A DNA stretch of 64,000 nucleotides from CAZJFH01 sp964545205 (GCA_964545205.1 CAZJFH010000001.1:1-64000); one strand, 5' to 3'; numbered from the stretch's first letter, positions 6,879 through 17,900 are shown. Notes: a model not told the origin generated them from the sequence alone. Numbers and translations are program-made.

Positions 6879-9215
6879 CTACTCCGCCGCCAGCGGCTCG
6901 GGCGGCTGGAATTCCTCGACCTCGGCGGCGTTCAGCGGCCAGTGGTCCTTGCCGCGCTGCAGCCAGGCGCCGATCGCCTTGGCGGCCCGTCGCCCCGCCC
7001 CCATCGCCAGGATCACCGTGGCGCCGCCGGTGACGATGTCGCCGCCGGCGAACACGCCGGGCAGGTTGGTGGCCTGGGTCTCGGCGTCGGCGACGATGTA
7101 GCCGCGGCGGTCGAGCGCCAGGTCGTGGGCCGATTGCGGGATGATCGGGTTGGCCTTGGTCCCCAGCGCGTAGATCACCGTGTCGCAGGCGATCTCGACG
7201 AATTCGTCGAGCGGCACCGGCTGGCGGCGGCCGCGTTCGTCGGGCTCGCCCAGGGTCATCTTCTGCACCCTCATGCCGCGCACGTCGCCGGCCTCGTCGG
7301 TGAGGATCTCGACCGGCGTGTGCAGGAAGAAGAACTCGATGCCCTCCTCCTTGGCGTGGCGCAGTTCCTCGATCCGCGCCGGCGCCTCGGCCTCGGAGCG
7401 GCGGTAGACGCAGCGCACCTCGGGCGCGCCCAGGCGCTTGGCGACGCGCAGGCAGTCCATCGCGGTGTTGCCGGCGCCGATCACCACCACCGACCGGCCC
7501 ATGGCGATCGGGGTGTCGCTGTAGGGGAACTCGTCGCCGCCCATCAGGTTGACGCGGGTCAGGAACTCGTTGGCCGAATAGACCTGGCCGGCGAACTCGC
7601 CGGGGATGCCCAGGAACGACGGCGCGCCGGCGCCGGCGGCGACGAACACGGCGTCATAGCCCATCTCGCCGGTCAGTTCGGTCAGGGTGAAGGTCTTGCC
7701 GACCACCTTGTTGGTCTCGAACCGCACGCCCATGTCGCGCAGGCGCTGGATCTCGCGCTCGATGATCTCGCGCGGCAGCCTGAAGCGCGGGATGCCGTAG
7801 CGCAGCACGCCGCCGAGCACGTGCAGCGCCTCGAACACCGTGACCTCGCAGCCGTACTTGACCAGGTCGGCGGCGGCGGCGAGGCCGCCGGGGCCGGAGC
7901 CGACCACCGCGACCTTGCCCAGCTTGCGCGCGAAGCTCGGCCGGTGCGACACGAACAGATGGGCGTGGTCGCCGACGAAGCGCTCGAGCCGGCCGATCGC
8001 CACCGGCTCGTAGTTTTTGAACTTGCGGGTGCCGCAGCGCGCCTCGCACTGGCTCTCCTGCGGGCAGACGCGGCCGCAGATCGACGGGAACAGGCTGGAG
8101 TCGTGGATGGTCGCCAGGGCGCCGTCGATGTCGTGCACCAGCAGGCGGCGGATGAAGCCGGGGATGTCGACGCCGACCGGGCAGCCGGCGACGCAGTCGG
8201 GCTTGACGCACTGGATGCAGCGTTCGGCCTCGCGGTAGGCGTCGGCATAGGTGTAGCCGAGATTGACCTCGTCGAAGCAGGCGGCGCGGATCACCGGGTC
8301 GCGCTCGGGCATCGGCACCTGGAACGGCTCGACGGCGGCCAGCTTCTTGTAGCTGCGCTTGCCCTCGACCAGCAGCTTCTGCTCGAGATGGCAGACGTGG
8401 TCCTGCTCGTCGTTGGCGCGCTGCTCCTGGCTCTTGAAGCGCTTCTGGCGGGCCAGCAGCTCCTTGAAGTCGATGCCGTGGGCCTCGAAATCGGGGCCGT
8501 CGACGCAGGCGAACTTGACCTGGCCGCCGACGGTGACCCGGCACGAGCCGCACATGCCGGTGCCGTCGACCATGATGGTGTTCAGCGACACCAGGGTGCG
8601 GATGCCGTGCGGGCGGGTGGCCTCGGCGCAGGCGTGCATCATCGGCAGCGGCCCGATCGCCACCACGGCGTCCGGGCGCTCGCGGGCGATCAGCTCCTCC
8701 AGCGCCTGGGTGACGAAACCGGCACGGCCGTAGCTGCCGTCGTCGGTGCAGACGATCAGCTCGTCGGCGCAGGCGCGGAAGCGGTCCTCCCAGAACACCA
8801 GGTCGCGGTTGCGGAAGCCCATGATCGCGGTGGTGCGGTTGCCGGCCTCGTGGAAGGCGCGGAGCTGCGGATAGATCGGCGCCACGCCCAGGCCGCCGCC
8901 GACGAAGACCACGTGCCCCAGCTTCTCGACGTGCTGCGGCAGGCCGAGCGGGCCGACGAAGTCCTCGAACGTGTCGCCGGCGTGATAGCGGTCGCGCATC
9001 TCGCGAGTCGTCTTGCCCAGGGCCTGGACGACCACCGTGACGGTGCCGGCCGCGCGGTCGAAATCGGCCACGGTCAGCGGAATGCGCTCGCCGCCGTCGT
9101 GCAGACGCAGCATGACGAAATGCCCGGCCTGCGCCGCGTGGGCGACGTCCGGGGCCTCGATCTCCCACAGGAAGGTGGTGTCGGAAAAACTCTCGCGTCG
9201 AAGAATACGGTACAT
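6879..9215 (-). CDS. Fused SudB-SudA / NfnAB-like NAD(P)H:ferredoxin-type oxidoreductase
   Basis: This 778-residue protein joins two normally separate subunits. Residues 1-270 resemble the FAD/[2Fe-2S] ferredoxin-NADP reductase-like subunit (PyrK/SudB/NfnA; FAD region RIPLTVADFD, NAD region FVGGGLGVAPIYP, iron-sulfur DGTGMCGSCRVTVGG plus FACVDGPDF). Residues about 310-778 form a GltD/SudA/NfnB-like subunit with a four-Cys cluster region (CIQCVKPDCVAGCPVG), an FAD fold (VGSGPGGLAAAADL) and an NADPH fold (VIGAGNTAMDCLRVAKRLG). Known relatives oxidise NADPH or act in sulfide or glutamate chemistry; the real electron partner cannot be decided. The ATG at 9215 is preceded by GAGGGGGGACG. Upstream codons lack such a site. 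Confidence 0.88.
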   Translation of the reverse strand: MYRILRRESFSDTTFLWEIEAPDVAHAAQAGHFVMLRLHDGGERIPLTVADFDRAAGTVTVVVQALGKTTREMRDRYHAGDTFEDFVGPLGLPQHVEKLGHVVFVGGGLGVAPIYPQLRAFHEAGNRTTAIMGFRNRDLVFWEDRFRACADELIVCTDDGSYGRAGFVTQALEELIARERPDAVVAIGPLPMMHACAEATRPHGIRTLVSLNTIMVDGTGMCGSCRVTVGGQVKFACVDGPDFEAHGIDFKELLARQKRFKSQEQRANDEQDHVCHLEQKLLVEGKRSYKKLAAVEPFQVPMPERDPVIRAACFDEVNLGYTYADAYREAERCIQCVKPDCVAGCPVGVDIPGFIRRLLVHDIDGALATIHDSSLFPSICGRVCPQESQCEARCGTRKFKNYEPVAIGRLERFVGDHAHLFVSHRPSFARKLGKVAVVGSGPGGLAAAADLVKYGCEVTVFEALHVLGGVLRYGIPRFRLPREIIEREIQRLRDMGVRFETNKVVGKTFTLTELTGEMGYDAVFVAAGAGAPSFLGIPGEFAGQVYSANEFLTRVNLMGGDEFPYSDTPIAMGRSVVVIGAGNTAMDCLRVAKRLGAPEVRCVYRRSEAEAPARIEELRHAKEEGIEFFFLHTPVEILTDEAGDVRGMRVQKMTLGEPDERGRRQPVPLDEFVEIACDTVIYALGTKANPIIPQSAHDLALDRRGYIVADAETQATNLPGVFAGGDIVTGGATVILAMGAGRRAAKAIGAWLQRGKDHWPLNAAEVEEFQPPEPLAAE

Positions 9216-9438
9216 GCGTCGTCCCCCCCTCGCCGCCGCGCGCGGTCGTTGGGGGGAATCTTGCACCCGCGATGGGGGCTTTGTCACCGCCCGAGCCCGT
9301 ATGGCTGCAATGCGGCCAATGCGGTCTTCGCCCCGCCCCCGGAGCATGCCGCCGTTCAGCCGCCGGCGTTCCGGTGCCCGGAAGACGTCGGGCGCGCGGC
9401 CGTCGACCCGCGCGCCCGCCGCTCCTCGGCCGTCGGCC

Positions 9439-11232
9439 TCACTTCCTGCCGGTCGGCAGGTAGTCGGCGACCATGTCCTTGACCGTCTGGCGCAGCATGC
9501 TGACGGTCTCGGGATCGCCCTGCCACAGGGTCGAGATGAACGCCTTCATGTGCTTGGGCTGGATGTGCGGCGGCAGCGGCGGCACGTTGGGATCGGTCAT
9601 GACCTCGACGACGCAGGGCCGGTCCGCCGACAGCGCCTCGTCGAAGGCGGCGGCGAGCTGGTCGGGCGAATCGACGAAGATGCCCTTCAGCCCCAGCATG
9701 CGGGCGTAGTTCGCGAACGGGAACTCCGGCACCGACTGCGAGCCTTGCCACTTCGGGTCGCCGTCCTGGGCGCGCATCTCCCAGGTCACCTGGTTGAGGT
9801 CGCCGTTGTTGAGCACCAGCACCATCAGGATCGGGTTCTGCCACTTCTTCCAGCAGTGGGCGATCGAGATCAGGCCGTTGATGCCGTTCATCTCCATCGC
9901 GCCGTCGCCGACGGTGGCGATCACCGGGCGGTCAGGATAGGCGTATTTGGCGGCGATCGCATAGGGAACCGCCGGCCCCATCGTCGCCAGGCCGCCCGAC
10001 AGCGACGCCATCATGCCGCGGCGGATCTTGAGGTCGCGGGCGAACCAGTTGGTCGAGGATCCGGAATCGGCGGTCAGGATGCACTGATCCGGCAGCTTCG
10101 GCGAAAGTTCCCAGAACACGCGCTGCGGATTGACCGGCTTGGCCTCCATCATCGCGCGTTCTTCCAGCACCTGCCACCAGCGCGCCACGTTCTTCTCGAT
10201 CTCCTCGCGCCACGAGCGGTCCTTCTTGTGCTCGAGCAGCGGCAGCAACGCCTGCAGGGTCTCCTTGGCGTCACCGACCAGGTTGACCTCCATCGGGTAG
10301 CGCAGGCTGAGCATGCGCCCGTCGATGTCGATCTGCACGCCGCGCGCCTTGCCTTCCTCGGGCAGCCACTCCGAGTACGGGAAGCCCGAGCCGATCATCA
10401 GGAAGGTGTCGCAGCCCATCATCATGTCGTAGCTCGGCCGGGTGCCGAGCAGGCCGATCGAGCCGGTCACGAAGGGCAGGTCGTCGGGCAGCGCGGCGCG
10501 GCCGAGCAGCGCCTTGGCGACGCCGGCGCCCAGGCGTTCGGCGACCTGGATCACCTCGTCGGGCGCGCCCAGCGCGCCGGCGCCGATCAGAATCGCCACC
10601 TTCTTGCCCTCGTTGAGCACCGCTGCCGCGCGCTGCAGGTCGTCCTGCGTCGGCAGCACGCGCGGGGTGGTGAAGCCGACGCCGCTGTGGACGGTGCCGT
10701 GGGCGTGCGGCGGCGTCTCGACCGCCTTCATCTCCTGCACGTCCTTGGGCATGATGATGCAGGTCGGGCAGCGCTCGGATTTGGCGATGCGCATCGCCCG
10801 GTCGATCAGGTGCCGCACCTGGGCCGGCGAATTGGCCTGGTGCACGTACTCGCCGCAGACGTCCTTGAACAGCGAGATGAGGTCGACCTCCTGCTGGTAG
10901 TGGCCGCCCATCGCGCTGCGCGCCTGCTGGCCGACGATCGCCACCACCGGCGCGTGGTCCAGGCGGGCATCGTAGAGGCCGTTGAGCAGGTGGATGGCGC
11001 CGGGACCCGAGGTCGCCAGGCAGATGCCGGCCTCGCCGGTGAACTTGGCGTGTGCCGTGGCCATGAAGGCCGACAACTCCTCGTGGCGGACCTGGACGAA
11101 GCCGATCTTGTCCTTGGCGCGCTCCAGACCGCCGATCAGGCCGTTGATGCCGTCGCCGGGATAGCCGAAGACGCGCTTGACCCCCCACTGGTGCATTCGT
11201 TCCCAGAAGAAGTCGCTGACGGTGTTGGACAT
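9439..11232 (-). CDS. ThDP-dependent enzyme, pyruvate oxidase/dehydrogenase (PoxB)-like
   Basis: This 597-residue enzyme has the three-domain thiamine-diphosphate architecture: an N-terminal PYR domain with the catalytic Glu (VRHEELSAFMATAHAKF), a central domain, and a C-terminal PP domain with the metal/ThDP motif GDGAMEMNG ending about 25 residues later in LNNGDLNQ. It resembles pyruvate oxidase/YdaP-type proteins, which decarboxylate pyruvate, but the substrate is inferred from overall resemblance only. The ATG at 11232 has an AGAGGGG ribosome site. It is transcribed in the same direction as the flavoprotein gene, 223 bases away, perhaps separately. Confidence 0.85.
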   Translation of the reverse strand: MSNTVSDFFWERMHQWGVKRVFGYPGDGINGLIGGLERAKDKIGFVQVRHEELSAFMATAHAKFTGEAGICLATSGPGAIHLLNGLYDARLDHAPVVAIVGQQARSAMGGHYQQEVDLISLFKDVCGEYVHQANSPAQVRHLIDRAMRIAKSERCPTCIIMPKDVQEMKAVETPPHAHGTVHSGVGFTTPRVLPTQDDLQRAAAVLNEGKKVAILIGAGALGAPDEVIQVAERLGAGVAKALLGRAALPDDLPFVTGSIGLLGTRPSYDMMMGCDTFLMIGSGFPYSEWLPEEGKARGVQIDIDGRMLSLRYPMEVNLVGDAKETLQALLPLLEHKKDRSWREEIEKNVARWWQVLEERAMMEAKPVNPQRVFWELSPKLPDQCILTADSGSSTNWFARDLKIRRGMMASLSGGLATMGPAVPYAIAAKYAYPDRPVIATVGDGAMEMNGINGLISIAHCWKKWQNPILMVLVLNNGDLNQVTWEMRAQDGDPKWQGSQSVPEFPFANYARMLGLKGIFVDSPDQLAAAFDEALSADRPCVVEVMTDPNVPPLPPHIQPKHMKAFISTLWQGDPETVSMLRQTVKDMVADYLPTGRK

Positions 11233-11488
11233 GCTGAGCCCCTCTCGAAATTCGCCGTTCGCCCCAACGCGGGCCTTGCCCTTCTGCCAACAGCGGCGCC
11301 GGGGAGATGTTGCCGTCTCGATCGGAACAACAGGGGGATGCGGCCGTTGTTCTGGGCACGGTGAACGGCCCGCCGGCACGACTGGCCGCGGCCTGGGCTT
11401 CTACGCGCGCAAGGGGCGGCGCGGCTCGCGAAGAGCCGCGCCCGCGGGACCGGCGCTCCGACGGCGGCGGCGGAGCGACCGACTCGTC

Positions 11489-11722
11489 TTAACCGCCGCG
11501 AACCGGGCTGGCGGGCGGCAGATCTTCCTCGAGAATGCTGATCAGCAGCGAATACGACACCTCGCCCTCGTCCTCGTCCCGATGCAGGACGCCGATGAAC
11601 TCGCCGCCGACATGAACCTCGACCGGCTGACCGCGCTTGGCCGGCGGCGCGACCGAGATCTTCTCGTTGCCGAACGTGCGGCGCAGGTGGTCCTCCACCC
11701 GGGCGATCTCGTTCGGTGTCAT
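11489..11722 (-). CDS. DUF3126 family protein
   Basis: This 77-residue protein matches the small alphaproteobacterial DUF3126 family: start MTPNEIARVEDHLRRTFGN, core VEVHVGGEFIGVLHRDEDEG, then SYSLLISILEEDL. The family's function is not established. The start follows GGAGAAG at good spacing. It is a lone gene between the ThDP enzyme and the plus-strand sRNA candidate. Confidence 0.88.
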   Translation of the reverse strand: MTPNEIARVEDHLRRTFGNEKISVAPPAKRGQPVEVHVGGEFIGVLHRDEDEGEVSYSLLISILEEDLPPASPVRGG

Positions 11723-11756
11723 ACGTCTTCTCCATTCGGTGTTGGTCGGAGGCAAT

Positions 11757-11825
11757 ATGGGCACGAAACGCCGCCGGAGAAAACCCGAAGGTGAGCGAAA
11801 AATTATTCTTGCATCTCGGTACTGA
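11757..11825 (+). CDS. Tiny ORF (22 codons) with a strong ribosome site
   Basis: ATG at 11757 is preceded by GGAGG four bases upstream and encodes MGTKRRRRKPEGERKIILAS followed by two residues and a stop. The product would be very basic. It lies divergently from the DUF3126 gene, and its end overlaps the -35 box of the sRNA candidate. It may be a leader peptide, a remnant or chance. Confidence 0.3.
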   Translation: MGTKRRRRKPEGERKIILASRY

Positions 11826-11837
11826 TTTGCGTATTTA
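11809..11837 (+). promoter_or_regulatory. Sigma70-type promoter of the sRNA candidate
   Basis: TTGCAT (11809-11814) and TATTTA (11832-11837) are separated by exactly 17 bases in an AT-rich patch unusual for this GC-rich region. The predicted start is about 11843-11845. Confidence 0.55.
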
Positions 11838-11843
11838 GGAGGG

Positions 11844-11922
11844 GACGTGACGTCTTCTCTTGGAGAAGCCTCCTACCACGGAAACCACTCGGGGCCGGCA
11901 CCGCGCCGGCCCCTTCTTTTTT
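11844..11922 (+). ncRNA. Candidate small RNA with an anti-SD motif and terminator
   Basis: The segment lies between genes on the opposite strand. It has its own promoter-like boxes, an internal hairpin (CTTCTC-TTG-GAGAAG), an exposed CCTCCT (complementary to a Shine-Dalgarno sequence) about 30 bases in, and a perfect terminator: GGGGCCGGC (11891-11899) with GCCGGCCCC (11905-11913) followed by TTCTTTTTT. The terminator points in the plus direction although no plus-strand protein gene longer than 22 codons precedes it. Length would be about 79 nt. I cannot assign a known sRNA family. Confidence 0.55.
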
Positions 11923-11930
11923 CCGCGCCC

Positions 11931-14900
11931 CTAGAAGGACGCCGCGCCGCCGCGCGGCGGCGCCATGACGAAATCGGCGCCGGGATCGTAGCCGGCCGAC
12001 AGCACGACGCCGTATTGCGGCGTCTGCGGCACGCTGGCCGTCACGTCGGCGCGGACCTGCTCGAACAGGTCGATGGCGCCGCCGGCCTTCTGGCCGGCGG
12101 TCGCCAGGCCCCTGGCGAGAGCGGCGGCGAAGGGCGAGTTGACGTCGCCGTCCATCACCGGCTCGTTGCCGCCCGACGACATCGCCATCACCGCGCGCCG
12201 GCCCGCCGCCCGGATCGGGTCCTTCAGCAGCTTGTCCTTGACCGCGGTCGCCTCGCGGGTGAAGGCGCCGGAATAACAGCTGTCGGAGACCAGCATCACC
12301 TGCTTGGCCGGCACCCGGTTCAGCAGCCGCCCGACATCCTGGTTCGATATCCAGTTCGCGGCGCTGGAGACCTGGGCGTCGGCGGGCAGCCAGTAGCCCA
12401 TGCCGGTGTCCTCCATCGCGTAGCCGTGGCCGGCGTAGTAGACGACGACGCTGTCGCTCTCGGTCAGTTCCTCGCCGAGCTTGCGCAGCTCCTCGACGAG
12501 CTGCGCCCGGGTCGGGTTGCGCACGATCCGGGTCTCGTAGCCCAGCATCTGGTTGAGCTGGCCGGCGATCAGCTCGGCGTCGGCGGCCGGGGTCTCCAGG
12601 CGCGGAATCATCTGCTCGTCGTAGTCCTCGACCGCGAACATCAGCGCCACGCGCCGGCCCTGCGGCAGGTCGGTGGCGGCGGCGGCGCGCGGGCTCTGGA
12701 CCTCTATCGCGTAGCTGTCGGTGACCTGCTTGTTCTCGATCACCTCGACCTTGAGGTCGTTGTCGCCGGCCTTCAGCGGCAGTTCGGTGCGGATGGTGCC
12801 GTCGTCGTCGACGAAGGCCCAGCGCCCATTGATCCGCGCCTGGCTGTCGGGAGTCGGCGGCTCGACCTGGGCCTCGACGATCGCCAGGCCGCGCGGGCTG
12901 AACCCGGACAGCGCGATGCCGCCCAGCGGCAGATCGATGCCGGCCGGCGGCGGCGCCGTGTCGGAGGTCGTGCCGGGTCCGGTCTCGTCCGCCGGCGCGC
13001 CACCGTCCGACGGCGCCGACGGCGCCGGCTCGGCGGCCGGTGCCCCGGCGGGCGCCCCGCCCGGCCGGCCGAACACGCTGGCCGCCTCCGGGTTGGCCTT
13101 CAGCTCGGCCAGGGCGCCCTGGAACAGTTGCGTGCGCTGCTCGTGCTGGACGCGCTGGAACAGGTTCAGGTAAGTGCGCTGGACCTCGGGCGCGAAGCCG
13201 CCCTGGTTCAGGGCCTGCCTGACCTCGGCCTGGCGCACCGAGCCGGTGCGCAGCGTATTGTCGAGCAACGCGCCGACCGCCGCCGCCGCCGGATTGTCGC
13301 TGCGCGTCAGGCTGTTGACGATCTCGCCCGCCGAAACCGATTCGAACACCGCCCGCACCTGGGTGTCGCCCAGCCGCCCGCCGCCCGAGATCGCGACCAC
13401 CGTCTCGTGCAGCGAGCCGCCGCCGGAAATGGTCTCGCGCACGGTCTCGGCCGCCGCGACGACCTCGGGTTGCTCGCGCACCGCGGCCGCCGGATTGGCC
13501 GGCATCGGCGCGCCGCCGGGATCGGCGTCGGGCGCGTCGCCTGTCGGCAGTTCGGCCTCGTCGTCGATGCCGGCCAGACTGGTCGGCTGGCCGCCCTCCT
13601 GCTCCTCCTCGTCGCCGCCCTGCTGCTCCGAATCGCCGCCGGAGAGGGCCGCGAGCAGGTCGTCCCCACCGGAGTCGGTCCCGGGTGTCTGCGGGTTGCC
13701 TGTCTGGTCGAGCGCCCGCGTCACCGCCTCGGCGGCGTCGGTCGCGACCGCGTTGATGGTGAACTTTCCGTCGACGAACGTCAGCGTGTAGTTCGTGCTC
13801 GCCGCCAGCGTGCCGCTGCCGATCCTGTAGGTCCCGACGGACTCGCCGGCGGTGCGGGTGAGGCCGCCGGTCAGCGCGTCGGTGCCGATCAGGCTGCCGG
13901 CCGTCAGGCGATAGCGCAGCAGCGGATCGGGTTGGCCGACGGTCTTGCTGGCGCTGTCCGCGGCGACGGTGATCGAGCGCGGCAGGATGTCGGCGTAGAG
14001 CGTCTCGCCGGCCAGGCTGTAGTTGGCGGCATCGGCGCCGCCCAGTGAATAGCTCACCGCGACCGGCTTGTCGGCGCCGGCATTGGCGTCGGCGAAGCTG
14101 CCCGAAGCCCCGACGGTCAGCAGGTCGCCCGCGACGGCCCCCGACAGCGATCCGACGGCCACCGTGGCATCGGTGGTGCCGTCATAGACCTTGTCGGCGA
14201 CAGAACTGCCGAGAATGCTCAAGCCCAGCACGCCGATGTCCGCCGTCGTCGAACCGCTGGTCGCGGCCAGCACGTAGTTGGCCGCGTCGGTTCCCGACAG
14301 CGCGAAGCCGCTGATGCTGACGGCCTTATCGGTGCCGACGTTCTTGTCGGCGAAGGCGGCGTCGTAGCCGATCGTCAGCGTGTCNNNNNNNNNNNNNNNN
14401 NNNNNNNNNNNNNNNNNNNNNNNNNNNNNNNNNNNNNNNNNNNNNNNNNNNNNNNNNNNNNNNNNNNNNNNNNNNNNNNNNNNNCGGCGCTGGTGGTGCC
14501 GTCGTAGACCTTGTCGACGCCGGCGTGGCTCAGCGTCAGCGTGCGGGCGGTGATGTCGGCGGTGGTCGACCCGCTGGTCGCCGCCAGCACGTAGTTGGCC
14601 GCGTCGGTTCCCGACAGGACGAGGCCGCTGATGCCGACCGTCTTGCCGGTGCCGACGTTCTTGTCGGCGAAGGCGGCGTCGTAGCCGATCGTCAGCGTGT
14701 CGCCGCCGATCCGGTCGTCCGTCACGGTGACGACGGCGCTGGTGGTGCCGTCGTAGACCTTGTCGACGCCGGCGTGGCTCAGCGTCAGGGTGCGGGCGGT
14801 GATGTCGCCGATGGCCGCGCTGAGCGTCGTGCTCGCCACCTGATAGCCGTAGACGTCGGCGCTCCCGTCGCTGCCCGAGGCGACGGCCAGCCCCGAGACG

Positions 14901-17900
14901 CTGACGGTCTTGCCGGTGCCGACATTCTTGTCGTCGTAGACGGCGGTGGAACTCAGCGTCACGGCGTCGCCGTCGATCAGCCCGCTGATCGAGTAGTTGG
15001 ACTGGTCGGGGCTGGCGGCTGCGGTGCCGTCGTAGACCTTGCTCACCGAGCCGGTGAGCGAGACGGTCAGCGTCGGCGCCAGGCTGTAGAGCAGGCCGTT
15101 GCCGCTGCCCAGCACCGTCGTCGTGCCGTAGACCGCATCGTACTGCTTGAAGTCGTGGACCAGCCCGCCGCGGGTATCGTCGAGCGGGCTGGTCGACCAC
15201 ACCTGCCAACTGCCGTTCGCGGCGCTGAACACGCCGGCGCCGGCATCGTTGACGAAGTTGCGCGCCGCCGCGACCACGATGGCGTCGCCGCTGGCCGTGG
15301 AGCCGACGGTGGCGCCGGACGACAGCACCACGTCCCGGGTCGCCGACAACACCACCCCGCCGTCGCCGGCGACGCTGCCGGTCACCGTCAGGTCGGCCGT
15401 CGCGCCGGAGATCGCCAGCGAGACGCTGCCGCCGGATTCGACGGCGGCCACGTCCATCGCCGCACCCTCGCTCACCGAGACGTCGCCCGCCGCCGTGGTG
15501 GTTCCGGCGGCGTCCAGCGTGCGCAGGGTCAGCGCGCCGAAGGTCGAAGCGGCGTCGTCGAGGGTGATCGCCGTCCCGGTCACCCCGTAGGTGATGAAGC
15601 TGGCGGCGCCGCCGATCGCGAGGCTGCCGGAATCGGTGATGGCGCCGTCGGCGCCGAACGATGCCGCGCCGCCGGTCTCGACCAGCGCCAGGTCCATCGC
15701 CCCCGCCTCGTGGACCGAGATGTCGCCGGCAAGCACGGTGACGCCATCCGAGTCCACCGTGCGCAGGCTGAGCGCCCCGAAGGTCGAGCCGGTTTCGTCC
15801 AGGGTGATCGCAACGCCGGAGACGCCCTCGGTGAAGAAGCTGGTCGCCCCGGCGACGCTCAGCGTTCCCGAGTCGGTGATGCCTCCGGTGGCCCCGAAGC
15901 TGGCGGTGCCGCCGACCTCTGCGCCGGCAAGGTCGAGCACGCCCGAGGCGTAGACCGACACGTCGCCGGCCGCGACCGCCGTGCCGGCCGCGTCGAGCGT
16001 CCGCACGATCAGCGCGCCGAACGTCGACCCGGCGGCGTCCAGCGTGATGGCGGTGCCGGTGACGCCGCGGGTGGTCAGGCTCAGCGTGCCGGTCAGCGTC
16101 GACGCGGCGGCGTCGTCGATGGCGCCCGTCGCGGTCAGGGAGACGTTGCCGTCGGTTTCCGCCAATGCCAGGTCGAGGGCCGCGTTCTCGAACACCGAGA
16201 TGTCGCCGGCGACGACCGAAATGCCTTCGCCGCTTATCGTGCGGAAGCTGAGCGCGCCGAAGCTCGAGCCGGTCTGGTCCAGGGTGATCGCCGCCCCGGT
16301 GACGCCGTAGGTGGCGAGCTCGGTGGCGCCGGCGATGGTCAGCGTGCCGGAATCGGTGATCGCGCCCGCGGCCTCCAGCAGGGCGGTGCCGCCGATCTGG
16401 GCCGCCGCCAGGTCCATCGCCGCGCCCTCGAACACCGAGACGTTGCCGGCGGCGGTCGCCGTCCCGGCCGCATCCAGCGTGCGCAGGCTGAGCGCGCCGA
16501 AGGTCGACCCGGTCTCGTCCAGGGTGATCGCCGCGCCGGCGTCGACGCGCGTCGTGAAGCTGGCGGCGCCGCCGATGGAGAGCACGCCCCAGTCGGCGAT
16601 GGCGCCGCCGGCGGTGACCTGCAGATTGCCCGAGATCGACAGCGCCGGCAGATCGATCGCCTGGGCGTCGAAATGAAGCGTCAGGTTGCGCAAGGACGTG
16701 CCGGCGAAGCTCGGCAGCACCGCGCCGGCGTTGGCGTTGCGCAGCTCGAAGTCGCGGATGTTGGCGACGGTGCCGGCGATGCCGATGCTGCCGCCGATGT
16801 CGTTGGCATACCCGGCGAGCATGATGTCGGCGTTCGCGGCGCCGCCCACCAGAGTCAGGCCCGAGCCGGTCAGCGTCCACGCCCCGGTCTGGGCGAAGCC
16901 GCCGGCTCGCAGCTCCAGGCCGTCGTCGAAGGAGAACGCGCCGCCGGTCAGCAGCCCCGAGCCGTCGGCGCGGCCGATCGTGACCGCGGCGGGCACGTCG
17001 TTCTGCAGGTATCCGAGCTCGGTGGCGCTCAGCGCGAAAGCGCCCGCGCCGCCGGCCAGGCCGATGGTGCGGCTGGCGGTCGACGGCTGCAGCGTGCGGG
17101 TGCCGGAGCCGCTCCAGTTGGCCGAAAGGGCGAGGTCGTCGGCCGTCACCGTGATGTTGTTGGCGCCGTGCGAGACGGCGCCGGCGAAGCTCGCCGTGCC
17201 GGTGCCGGCGTCGATGTTGAGCCCGTCGGCCGTGACTCCCACCGCGCTGGCGAAAGCGACTCCGACCGCCGTCACCGCGTTCCCGAGGCTGGCCTCCCCG
17301 TCGAAGGTGGCGCTGCCGCCGACCACCGTGATCGGCTGATTGACCGCGATGGAGCCGTTGATGAGACGGACCGAATCGTCGAACGTGACCGCGTCGGCGA
17401 TCTCCATGCCGCCCGAGGCGGCGGTGCCGGCGGAGTCGTCGCCGATGCGGATTTCGCTGAAGCCGTCGGCGAAGGCCGCGATGTCGGCGAGCTCGAGCCC
17501 GAACTGATTGCTGGTCCAGGCCGACCCGGCGACGAACATGTAGTCGGTGTCCGTCGCCGGGCGGATGTACACGGTTCCGCTTCCGGTGATCGTGTCGGCG
17601 GCGTCGAGCACCAGGTCGGCGCCGACCAGCTCGAGGAAATTGGCGCCCGCGGCGATGGTGGCGCCGGTATTCTGCGTGATCGTGCCGGTGGCGATGAACC
17701 GCAGGTCGGCGGCGGCGATCACGTTGCCGGAGATGTCGATCGAGGCGCCGATGAAGCGGACCTCGCTGCCGGCCTTGTACGTCGCCGCGTCGACGAAGAT
17801 CTGCGAAAGGCTGTCGCCGTCGAAGGACAGCCAGCCGGCCGGGTTCAGCGCGTCGAGTTCGCCGTCGTCGAGCCACAGATCGGTGGCCGCGCCGATCGTG

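Noticed and set aside
6942..9482. 846-codon plus-strand open frame opposite the fused flavoprotein
   Set aside because: Antisense shadow of a gene with clear FAD, NADPH and Fe-S motifs; its own composition has no domain-like order.
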